DNA from: Endocalyx cinctus
Lineage: Eukaryota; Ascomycota; Sordariomycetes; Amphisphaeriales; Apiosporaceae
Assembly (NCBI GenBank): GCA_001600455.1
Contig: BCKC01000007.1
Span: 425,394-489,393 of the forward strand
Direction: 5' to 3'
Length of the DNA: 64,000 bases
In this document: one piece after another, positions 10,674 through 19,849 of the stretch
Layout: each line of letters begins with the position of its first letter
How positions within the stretch are numbered: position 1 is the stretch's first letter
Notes under the pieces: model-generated
What the model was told of the DNA's origin: nothing
Seen by the model: only the letters and a program-made list of their open reading frames with translations
Database searches by the model: none
Position numbers and translations under genes: made by a program

Positions 10674-13010
10674 ATGGTCGGCGCCGTTGATCAAAAGGAT
10701 AACCTCATCCACCGCATGGCGGTGGAGGATCCGGTCCCCTGGCACAAGAAGAAGAACCTGCGCTACCTCTACTTCATGCTCTTCCCCTGTCTCATGGGTA
10801 TCGAGATGACTTCCGGATTCGATTCCCAGATTATAAACGCTGTGCAGATAGTTCCGGCGTGGAATGAGTGTAATTATTTCCCCTTACCCTCTTTTTTATT
10901 TCTTCGTGTATGACGTTTTCGTAAAGGAAAGAGGGCATAAGCAACGGGGTCTCTTTAACATGAAAATTGTAGAACCCTTGAATAAAACATGATAGCTAAG
11001 GGGGAGGAGAGGGAAAGAGAGGGAGGGACAGAGCCACAAAAGACTGGGCATAAATGAAGCTGAGCTAACCAACATAAAACACCAGATTTCGGCCACCCGG
11101 CGGGCGGATACAAGGGAATTTTGGCTGCTGCTCTACCCCTCGGTTCCGTCATCGGTTTACCCCTAATCCCTATCGTGAACGACAACTTGGGTCGGAGATG
11201 GTGCGTCATGATAGGCAGTTTGATCATGATCGCCGGCTCCCTTATCCAGGGATTTTCTCAAAATGGTGAGTGCATTTAATTCATTCTTTTTAGCTCCTTG
11301 GGGCAGGAGAACTTATGTAGGTAGATGATTTCCTGAGCTGACAATGAAAAATAAAATTTCAGGGCCAATGTATATTGTTTCTCGACTGGTCATCGGCTTC
11401 GGTCTCCCCTACGCTATCGTCGCCGGTTCTAGTTTGATCGGAGAACTCGCATATCCAAAGGAACGAGCTATCTTAACTTCACTCTTCAATGCGGCCTATT
11501 TCATCGGATCCATCGTGGCCTCGGTCGTCACCTACGGCACGCAAACGATTCCGTCGGATTGGTACGTAAAGCCCACAAGATTAAGTTCTAACTTAAATCT
11601 GGGTTCATTTCTAATATAATTTTGCTAACGGTTGTGATTTAGGTCTTGGAGGTAAAAAGAAAATCCGATCTTAAGCATATGTTTCCAGAGAAAGCAAGGC
11701 AGACGTGCTAACTACGAGTTCTTCTATGCAGAGTCCCCTCCCTACTTCAGATGTCTCCCTCTCTCCTCCAGGTTGCGCTTATCTTGTAAGTCTTTATCTT
11801 CCCTCTGTCCTCCTTCCTTTTCGACCCTACCTCGAGGGAAAACGGCTATTCTCTAACTCGTAACGATCTCCTCCAGCTTCATCCCCGAGAGTCCCCGATT
11901 CCTAATCAGCAAGGACCGGCACGAGGAAGCGTTCGATATCTTGGTCAAGTACCACGCCGAGGGGGACGCCTCGTCCGAGTTCGCCAAGGCCGAGATGGCC
12001 GAGATCAAGACGACGATCGCGATCGAGCTCGAGCACTCGAAGCGGTCGTGGAAGGACCTGATCAGCACGGCCGGTAACCGGCGTCGTCTGCTGATCGGCG
12101 GTCTGGTCGGCCTGTTCACCCAGCTGTCCGGCAACGTCGTCATCTCGTATTATCTGTCCGACATCCTCAAGCTCATCGGGTACAACGACCCGGACTTCCA
12201 GGCCAAGTACAACATCGGGAACCAGGTCCTCGGTCTCGTCTGCGCCATCGTCACCGCCTTGCTCGTCATGCGCTTTCCCCGCCGTACCATGTACCTCTTC
12301 GCTATCTGCTGGTGTCTGACCGCATATCTGGGGTGGACAATCTCGGCCTCGGTCGCCATCCAGCACGATAACGACGTCGCTGGCAAGGTTGTTCTCTTCT
12401 GGATTTACTTCTACCAGCCAGGTTATAACATCGGGTTTAATGCGTTGACTTACAGTATGTCTCCCATGATCACCTTTCACCCTTCTCTTATATATATGTA
12501 GGAGAATGGAGATGAATCAAAACTGAGCTAAACATTCTACTTCTTCTAGCCTACCTCGTCGAAGTGTTCCCTTACGCCATGCGTGCCCGCGGTCTCACCG
12601 TCTACCAGTTTGCCGGAAAAGCGGCTCAGTTCCTCGGCACCAACGTGAACCCTATCGGCCTGGACCCCATCAACGGTATCGGCTGGAAGTTTTTGATCGT
12701 TTATGTTGTTTGGATCAGCATAGAGGGTGTCTTGATCTGGATGTTCTTCCCCGAGACGTCAGGCCGCAGTTTGGAAGAACTTGCTTTCCGTAAGAGATTC
12801 TTTTTTCTTTTCATCCCCCCCCCCCCCCCCCCCCCTGTTCTTTCATATTCTATCGAATTCTTTTTAGGATATTTACTAATGTAATACTGCGGGACAAAAG
12901 TATTCGAGGGCGACCGCGGCCACCAAGCTATCGAAGCTGCCGAGAAAGTACTCCATTCCGAGGGGACCGAACACCACGAGGGTTCCGAGAAGAAGTCTCT
13001 ATCTGTGTAG
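10674..13010 (+). CDS. MFS sugar transporter (lactose permease/hexose transporter type)
   Basis: Eight exons: 10674..10869, 11086..11265, 11363..11561, 11643..11651, 11732..11785, 11877..12454, 12550..12789 and 12901..13010. They sum to 1566 bp and 521 residues, typical for 12-helix fungal sugar porters. Family signatures are GFDSQIINAVQ in helix 1, NLGRRW between helices 2 and 3, DWSWRVPSLLQ, IPESPRFLISKDR before the central loop, and PETSGRSLEEL at the end of helix 12. Exon 4 is a 9-bp microexon (GTCTTGGAG) that supplies the WSW block; skipping it joins TG to AG and makes TGA. The last acceptor (AAAAG) is weak, so the final 36 residues are less sure. The intron before it contains a C21 run at 12815..12835. 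The protein should import a sugar or related polyol by proton symport; the substrate is unknown. Confidence 0.92.
11643..11651 (+). other. 9-bp coding microexon of the sugar transporter
   Basis: It is flanked by an 81-bp intron (11562..11642) and an 80-bp intron (11652..11731). With it, the frame reads D-W-S-W-R-V-P-S, a conserved block of sugar porters. Without it, the neighbouring exons join as TG + A, giving TGA. Confidence 0.8.
12815..12835. repeat. C21 homopolymer within an intron
   Basis: A run of 21 cytosines in the last intron of the sugar transporter, preceded by a T-rich stretch. Its true length may be misjudged by sequencing. Confidence 0.9.
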
Positions 13011-14440
13011 GCTTGACAAGACCTCTTGGAATTAGGAACTGTCACCGAGTATATAATCAGACGGATCCGTAACGCTTATTATATTTGATCCCTTATTCGA
13101 TAAGGGTGGAGGATAATAAGGACTTGCAACATATGTAAAACCCAAAATCATAAACACCTTCGGCATGTTATTATCAGGCTATGGGATGATGAAAGAAAGT
13201 ATACACCATCCTCATAGCTCTTAGCTGTATCTTCCCGTCTACCCAGAAACACCAAATAAATATTTGACTATCGAGTTTGATTTCTATATCGTAATAAGCC
13301 AGACATAATGGATGGTTATAGACAGACTGTAGTTCATCATATCCGATCATGCCCTAGTCTATACGTATCGAATATCCAATTTAGAAGTGGATGGAACAGG
13401 AGAAATGTAACCTGCACTGTCGACTCATCTTCCGCTGTGTATCCTAATTCCGAATGCCTTCCTTATCAGACCCAACGTCTTAAGCTGGGACAACATCTAC
13501 CTTATCCATCTCTACGTTCGAACTTGGTGTAGATGAGTCTTGCTTTAAGGGTGACAGATTTATAATAGAAGTGGTGACGAGCGCTATAACCGTAAGGAAT
13601 GCCAAAACAGCGAACCAGCTGACATATGGCCAGTCTATCGCTCTCCAGTAGAGATTGACGAGGCGGTCGATGTTATATAGTGGCCACTGCATTTCGCTCA
13701 TTTTTTTTTCCTAAGTGATCGTGGGAATGGTGAGTTATTATGTAGATAGGTAAGTAGGTGGATAGATATCGAGGTGAAGAATCGTTGAACTCGACAGATA
13801 TGTAATAGCAATAATATCTGATCTTATTCTTTGGGTCTATATTGCTTCCTAGATGAAAAACGGCCAAGTGTGTTTTCACCTGTCTCTTGAAAAACGAGGA
13901 GGGTTTATGATAAAAAGTAAGTGGAATCGATCTAAACCTGTGATATTGGATACGGGTTGTTCATTCGTTTACAGATCGTGTGACATAGAGCACCTCTCAC
14001 TTTCATCATTCCGCCTTTATCACACATGACACGGAACGGTCATAACCTAATTAACACTTAGGAGCACATCGCCGTCATCGTGTTACTGTTTCGTTTCATG
14101 GGTCCAATAAAAACCTGAACAAACAAGCGCTCGTCGCACAGAAGGAGGTAATGCCACGTTCGGATTTTTTTTCTCGGGGAAGTTTAATGGTGGAATCAAG
14201 GGACGGTCACCCGATAAAATTATGAAGAGAAAGAGAAAACGTCATCGGCGTATGCTCACTCACTGAATATCCTATAGATATATTATACGAGTTAAAGTTG
14301 TGATAGGGCAAAGGGGGGTGTAGCCACTGAACATATAATAATAAGAAAAGTTTGAGCCGATATTTGGTTTGGTGTGTATGCAGCCTTGCATGAATTTATA
14401 CATAAAATATTCACTTTTGAATAGGATATATCCTAATGAA
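13011..14440. other. Intergenic region containing one small candidate ORF
   Basis: About 1.4 kb between the transporter and the peroxin. Apart from the small minus-strand frame at 13480..13701, nothing gene-like is seen. Confidence 0.5.
13480..13701 (-). CDS. Candidate small single-helix membrane protein
   Basis: A 73-codon open frame preceded by an A-rich start context (aaaaaaaATGAGC). The first 27 residues are amphipathic and Trp/Tyr-rich (MSEMQWPLYNIDRLVNLYWR), then residues near 28-48 form one hydrophobic helix (WFAVLAFLTVIALVTTSII), and the tail is polar and acidic. Composition is more protein-like than the other short frames in this gap. I do not recognise a family. It could be a real small membrane protein, the last exon of something longer, or chance. 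Confidence 0.4.
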   Translation of the reverse strand: MSEMQWPLYNIDRLVNLYWRAIDWPYVSWFAVLAFLTVIALVTTSIINLSPLKQDSSTPSSNVEMDKVDVVPA

Positions 14441-16087
14441 TCAAGATGAAGCTGACGCCGCGTCTTGACTAATGAGCTTCCTCTTCACTAATCTGACCCA
14501 TCTTCTTCGTCTCCATTCTCCTCTGCGCCCTTCAAAGTCTTCCCCTTCCTCCCAACTGGGTTTAGGTCGAGGCTTAATCGATACGTTCTCTTTCTCCTTG
14601 CCCTTCGTCGTTGAAGTAATTATACTGGCGTCATCACCAAAGCTATAACTATCATCATCGACAACGCCCACCCTATCTGCGCGCTCATCATAGATATCGT
14701 AAACCCACCTTTCACCCTCTGTTTCGATCTCGACTCCGGTAATGATGCGATCCTCAACCCACTCACGGCTCCATAAGTCAAGTGCCCATTTCTTCTCGCT
14801 CCATTCCCAACCCTGCGGTGGAAGGACATCTTCGAAGAACCTCGTGCCCGTTGGTCGCTCGCCAGCGATTCGGGGCGCCGACAGCGGGTCATAGGGCGAG
14901 GCACAGAATAGCCACGGCTCCCACTCGGCAGCCCCCAGCCCCGAGAGGCGCTGTAGCTCGAAAATTTCGACCTCTCGCGTTTCGGGGGCGCTGTCCAATA
15001 TCACGTCACTTTCCACCCAGTTTTCAACCAAGCCCTGGGCCTTACCCCCTTGGGGTTGTATATGTTTCTTGTGAGCCGTCTCAAGCTGACTCTGAATCGC
15101 AGGATGGCTCGTCACGGTTACGCCCCAGCCGAGGGCCAAGAATATCAAGCGCCAGGGAAGAATGTTGGAGGCGATGCTCATGAATAGGCAGGTAACGAAA
15201 AGGAAGACAAAGAGGGCGCTACTCATGGCCTCGTCACTGAAATTGGTCCGCGGTAACACGAAGGACACGATGCCATCGTGAAGCTGACTGAAATCTTCCA
15301 TGCTGTTTTGTAAGTCGCGCATGTTGCGGAAGAAATCTCTACTAAGCTCCTTAACCGGCTTCACTGTGAGGGCAGGCGCAATCGGAGGACCGTAAGATCT
15401 GTAGCCAAGGGTCTGCCCGCTGCTCAGACTGAACTCTGCCGCAGGGTGGCGGGCGACGAAGCTGGGGACCAAAACGGCGACGAGTAAGATTACTAACGGT
15501 AAAATTGGAAGGAGATAGGGATCTAAGCAGACGAAAGAATAGACGGCAAGGAAAGACAAGGTGTGAGTCGGATGTTCCCACGAGAGTAAGCGGATGACAC
15601 GATTCTGAAAGACAAAGACAACGCCGATACGCGAGTTGAAACGGCGAAAATTGGCGGACATGGTGGTCAAGTTGAAATTAGGGCGCTCTGCGCTCGCGGT
15701 TCCAGGGCCGCTCTCAGTGCCTGCATTTTTCTTTCCCTTGGCCGACGGCTCTTCAGGCGGGAGCTGAGCGTCGGCATTTTCTATAGGAATCACCTGGGAG
15801 AGTAGCTTCTCTACAAGTTGGTCTTGAAAACGTGCTTTGTCCTTCAGAGCAGATAGCCTCCCTCGAATACCGGTGCGTTTACCGGGTTTTGAGGGTGTCT
15901 CAATATCTGAATGCTCCGAATCATTGCCGGTAGCAGTCGCAGCCGCTGACGCTGATGGAGTGGATGTACCACCCAGCCTTATCGTTGGTATCGGATCATC
16001 TCGATTGACAAAAGAATCGGCACTATAATCTTGCATGGTCGTATTGTTTTCCTCCTCCCCTGTGCCTATACCTATCAAATTGGTCAC
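14441..16087 (-). CDS. Peroxisomal membrane peroxin, Pex24/Pex28-32 family with DysF domain
   Basis: One open frame of 548 residues, no intron needed. Residues 1-140 are low-complexity and polar. A conserved region begins near 155 (FVFQNRVIRLLSWEHPTHTL) and continues into hydrophobic segments at about 175-212 and 288-327. This is the arrangement of the Pex24p/Pex28-32 family, ER/peroxisome-contact membrane proteins that control peroxisome number and size. A dysferlin-type (DysF) region follows near 388-470, with WEPWLFCASPYDP, RFFEDVLPPQGWEWSEKKW and WVYDIYDE. Tryptophan-rich pairs are its hallmark. The C-terminal tail is basic (RRGEWRRRRWVRLVKRK). The start may instead be Met18 at 16036, because the first 17 residues are not obviously conserved. 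It shares a 590-bp divergent promoter region with rrp4. Confidence 0.85.
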   Translation of the reverse strand: MTNLIGIGTGEEENNTTMQDYSADSFVNRDDPIPTIRLGGTSTPSASAAATATGNDSEHSDIETPSKPGKRTGIRGRLSALKDKARFQDQLVEKLLSQVIPIENADAQLPPEEPSAKGKKNAGTESGPGTASAERPNFNLTTMSANFRRFNSRIGVVFVFQNRVIRLLSWEHPTHTLSFLAVYSFVCLDPYLLPILPLVILLVAVLVPSFVARHPAAEFSLSSGQTLGYRSYGPPIAPALTVKPVKELSRDFFRNMRDLQNSMEDFSQLHDGIVSFVLPRTNFSDEAMSSALFVFLFVTCLFMSIASNILPWRLIFLALGWGVTVTSHPAIQSQLETAHKKHIQPQGGKAQGLVENWVESDVILDSAPETREVEIFELQRLSGLGAAEWEPWLFCASPYDPLSAPRIAGERPTGTRFFEDVLPPQGWEWSEKKWALDLWSREWVEDRIITGVEIETEGERWVYDIYDERADRVGVVDDDSYSFGDDASIITSTTKGKEKENVSIKPRPKPSWEEGEDFEGRRGEWRRRRWVRLVKRKLISQDAASASS

Positions 16088-16677
16088 TCCGGCGATGGTA
16101 GATCGTTGAGAGGTTCTTGTGTGTCGGCTTAGAGAGAACTTCGATGTATTATGACGTAGGGCAACGCTCTGAGAGAGTAGATAGCTACGACATTATATTC
16201 TCTTGCGTTGTTGAACTTGGAAGCGTAATCAGTCGCATTACTATATATCAGACAATAGAAATAAGAGTGATTTAGTATAATCAATGGTTGAAAGTCATGA
16301 AGATTAGGACGTATTTGGAATAAGGTGGGAAAGTAAGTCTCGTGAGCATTCACATGTCACCCGCATGTTCTTTTGACTCTATAATTATTAGGTACTTACT
16401 TAAGTATTTTAGTATGTATTTAACCAGAATGATCGTTACTTCAATAGTGGATTACTAGGCACCTAAATATGGGCATTGGCTAAGGGAGACCCCACTGTAA
16501 CATCCCCTGTCTGCCCTGTATCCCCCGCGTAAAGCTTAGTAGGTACAGCTATAGTGCATCATTGCTTCTAACCAAGAAAAAAAAAATTAGAATAAATAAA
16601 AAAAAAGAATATTTACTTTCGTTTCTAAATAATGATCAACGTTCGAAAGGGGGAAACTATTAAACCAGACCGTCAAG
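16088..16677. other. Divergent promoter region (peroxin / rrp4)
   Basis: About 590 bp between divergently transcribed genes, AT-rich, with A-tracts near 16576..16585 and 16600..16607. No gene seen; it should carry both promoters. Confidence 0.5.
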
Positions 16678-17870
16678 ATGCCAATCACTATATTACAACC
16701 TCTTCCCGCTCAACCTTACAATTCCAATGTCAATGCAGACTCAGATTCGGACTCGGACGACAGCAGTATGGGTGGCGGCGTTGACTTAGAAGGCGACATC
16801 TCCATGGCTGGAGGCGGCCGACGATCCTTGAAACGCGCTCGAAGATCCGATAGCGACGGTAACGCCAATGCCATAGTAACGCCTGGCGAAATCATAACTG
16901 AGGATCCTCAATGGATGCGGTACAGTTTACTCCCGTCTTCTCTCCTATCTTTCCGCAACAACTTCAATCTCTAACCATAAGCGCGCACACACACACACAA
17001 AATAGTGGTCACGGAACCTACACAATCATCCAACCCACACCCTCGATCGTCTCCTCCGTAGCCGGCACGCTCTCCAAGACCAACAAGCTCCTCTCCGTCC
17101 GCCCCTTGCGCGCGCGCTACACGCCCGAGATCGGCGACCTCGTCGTCGGCCGCATCGTCGAGGTGCAGGCGAAGCGGTGGCGGGTCGACGTCGGCGCCTC
17201 CCTGCTCGCCCAGCTGCCCCTCTCGGCCATCAACCTGCCCGGCGGCATCCAGCGGCGCCGGACGGAGACGGACGAGCTGCAGATCCGCACCTTCTTCTCC
17301 GAGGGCGAGCTCCTCGTGGCCGAGGTCCAGCAGCTCTTCAACGACGGCGCCGCCGTCCTGCACACGCGCTCCCTCAAGTACGGCAAGCTCCGGAACGGCG
17401 TCTTCGTCGCCGTCAGCGGCACCGGCGGCGGCGGCGGCGTCGTGAGGTCGAGGCGGCAGGCTTTCACCCTCGACGTCAGCATCGGGTCGGCTGAATTGGG
17501 CGACGCCGAGAAGATCGACGTCATCCTCGGCGTCAACGGGTATATATGGATCAGCAAGCACATAGAAGGGGAAGGCGCCGCGTCCGAGACTTCGGGCCCG
17601 GGTATCACCCGCATCGAGGAGAGCGTCGGGCTGAACGTCTACTCGAGCCAGAACGACGATATACCGCTCTCGACTATGCGGGAGATCGCTCGCGTAAGGG
17701 GCGTAATCGAGGCTCTGGTTGAGCACGGTCTGCGAGTAGACGAGGATACGGTTGCCAGGGGTTATCACGAGGCCGTTGAAATGGCTAGGGGTGATGGCGA
17801 TGGTCCGGAGACTCTATACTTAGGAGGAGAGAGGGGTCGGAGACTGGCTGCTACGCTGACGGGGCGGTGA
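16678..17870 (+). CDS. rrp4: Exosome RNA-binding subunit Rrp4
   Basis: Exons 16678..16919 and 17006..17870 (intron 16920..17005, GTACAG...TAG) encode 368 residues. The intron splits the conserved MRGHGTY block: ATG CG | T GGT CAC. After it come the exosome N-terminal strand region ([20 protein letters not shown]), an S1 domain ([21 protein letters not shown] and VDVGAS...[11 protein letters not shown]), then a KH-type region ([11 protein letters not shown]). Rrp4 forms part of the cap of the nine-subunit core exosome, which guides RNA to Rrp44/Rrp6 for 5.8S, snoRNA and mRNA processing. The acidic Ser/Asp-rich N-terminus ([10 protein letters not shown]) is an addition common in fungal copies. 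A Gly-run (GTGGGGGVV) interrupts the end of the S1 domain. The second exon is markedly GC-rich. Confidence 0.95.
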
Positions 17871-18158
17871 TATGATCACGTTAGACGTTTCTAGTGATAC
17901 GAAGAGGACATTTATGAATGAATATGAATGTTAATGACGGCACTCGGGGGACAACGTCGATACATACTGAGGTGGCTACAAGGAAATGTGTGGGTACCCT
18001 CGTAGTCTTCTGTCGACTATGTACTTTAACCCGTTTGACAAGACCTCCCTCAATAGAGAACGAGGAATAGCGCATATTATTTGGCTGGAGCCTGACTCTT
18101 TTCTATTTAGAGGTTCCAAGAAGCCGCATATAATAATAGGGACCAGTGGTCATTTATG

Positions 18159-19109
18159 TCACCTCGTCTCCCTCAACGAATTATAATGTTCTCCTAGTCC
18201 ATATCCGTGCCTATAATACGCCAACCAGATCCTTGCCTTATTTTCAATTCCCTCTTTCGGTTCTATCGTCTCCGTTCTCCCGTCCTGCACCACCTTAATC
18301 TCGACGGCATAAGCATTGGCCAGAGCCGCTAATTCCAGCTGACCTCCCCATTCGGCCGTATCCCTTATTTTCGTCAGGTACTTATCAAAATCCTCTTCTA
18401 AGAAGGGAGCGAAGTCGTCGGCGTGTCTCCCCATGTATTCTGTTGCTACACTGCGTACTACTTTGTATCCTTCTTCTTTCCCCTTTTGATCCAAGGAAGA
18501 AGATAGAGGGATGCCCTTTTGTGATAGCTGATCTGCCACCGCCGAGAATAAGCAGTGTCCGTCTGGCCGGATCTCCTTCTCGGAGAGTGAATTCGCCTTG
18601 AACACGCCCTCGAGGTACGACTTCTCGACCGCCCGGTGATCCGTCATATTTGCCGCTTCTGATTCCGCGGCGGCCGAAGCGGCCTCTTTCTCCGCAGCCC
18701 GGCGGGCCATCCGCTCTTTCTGGCGGTTGCGTTTTTTGCCTCCCCCTTGTGTTTGTGCATTTTCTTTCTCGGGTGATGTTGGTGTCGTGGTTTTCGAAGG
18801 GGTGGTAGGGTCGAGTTTCGTCTCTCCCAATTGTTCCTCGATTCCATTCGTCGCCGTAGCATCTTCTGCGTCTTCTCTATTCTCTTCGTCTTCGGGTATA
18901 TCTGTAGTAGCGGTACCACCGCCGAGTAGCGTGGCCACCTCGGCCTCTTGTCTCTCCTTCAAGTCTCTTTCCAACTGCGCGCATTCGTCATTAACACCTT
19001 TCCTCGTCTTCTTGGTTGCGTTCTTCTTTTTACTAGTGATGCGTGACTGTAGATCCCTCTGCTCTTTGCGGTGCCGCGCTTGTATCGTCTCTAGAGTTTC
19101 GCCCTCCAT
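18159..19109 (-). CDS. otu2: OTU-domain cysteine deubiquitinase (Otu2/OTUD6-like)
   Basis: One open frame of 316 residues. The N-terminal half is charged and likely coiled-coil (ARHRKEQRDLQSRITSKKK, DLKERQEAEVATLL), followed by an acidic linker and a Lys/Arg-rich helix (KRNRQKERMARRAAEKEAA). The OTU domain starts near 170: Asp183-Gly-His-Cys186 in IRPDGHCLFSAVADQL, then EWGGQLELAALANAY, and His308 in GEHYNSL near the C-terminus. These match the OTUD6B/yeast Otu2 order, an enzyme linked to ribosome-associated ubiquitin. The short C-terminus after the His is typical. It converges with rrp4 with only 288 bp between stop codons. Confidence 0.92.
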   Translation of the reverse strand: MEGETLETIQARHRKEQRDLQSRITSKKKNATKKTRKGVNDECAQLERDLKERQEAEVATLLGGGTATTDIPEDEENREDAEDATATNGIEEQLGETKLDPTTPSKTTTPTSPEKENAQTQGGGKKRNRQKERMARRAAEKEAASAAAESEAANMTDHRAVEKSYLEGVFKANSLSEKEIRPDGHCLFSAVADQLSQKGIPLSSSLDQKGKEEGYKVVRSVATEYMGRHADDFAPFLEEDFDKYLTKIRDTAEWGGQLELAALANAYAVEIKVVQDGRTETIEPKEGIENKARIWLAYYRHGYGLGEHYNSLRETR

Positions 19110-19849
19110 GTTTCTTGTCTTACCCTCTCTCCGACAACTGACTCTTTTACCTTACGCTACTCTCGGAATGTAGAATTATAACATATATGTAGATTTGATT
19201 AAATTTTTGAGGGGTCAATCAACAAATATGAACTACTGGGCATATAATCTGACAAGATGACCTGGCAATAGAGACAAAACCTGTTTATTTTACTGAAGAA
19301 AATAAAAATGAAATAAAAATAATGGACGTGGGGTATTGAATCTTAAGCAAAGGTTCAAAGTAAAAAAAAAAAACATGGTGGGGCAGTCCTGACGTATTTT
19401 GACTATTTTAATTTTCCTTTTTTATTTCATCCCAGATGTCTATACGAAAATAAAAACATTTACTCCTCAAACTACATTATACATAGATCTTTAGAATTTC
19501 ATGTCGAGGACAGTAAAAAGCAAATTATTTTTTATATGAGGACATTATGAGGACTACAATATATAACAAACTAAGCAAAGACGCCGAAAACAATATCACT
19601 CCGTAAGAGCTCTCACTCGAGTGAATGTAGACCAAATACGCCTGTCATCACAGGATATCGAAGGCAACTGTTTTTCTTTATATCCCGATCCTCTCTGCCG
19701 ATCCAGTATTGGCTTTTCCTCTCTCTATAAATTACCATATAGGCCGCGCGACGCCAGGTCTGAAGAGATCGAGCCAAATCATTTTTTTTGTACACAAACT
19801 CGTGGGGGTATTATATCGTAGATCATAGCATTGCTTTGAGCTAGATCAA
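19110..19849. other. Intergenic region, otu2 promoter / chs 3' side
   Basis: About 740 bp, AT-rich, with an A-tract near 19363..19373. It should hold the otu2 promoter and chitin synthase 3' UTR. No gene seen. Confidence 0.5.

Noticed and set aside
16971..17768. 265-codon minus-strand frame opposite rrp4
   Set aside because: It is the complement of GC-rich rrp4 coding sequence, with acidic/Gly-rich low complexity; a shadow.
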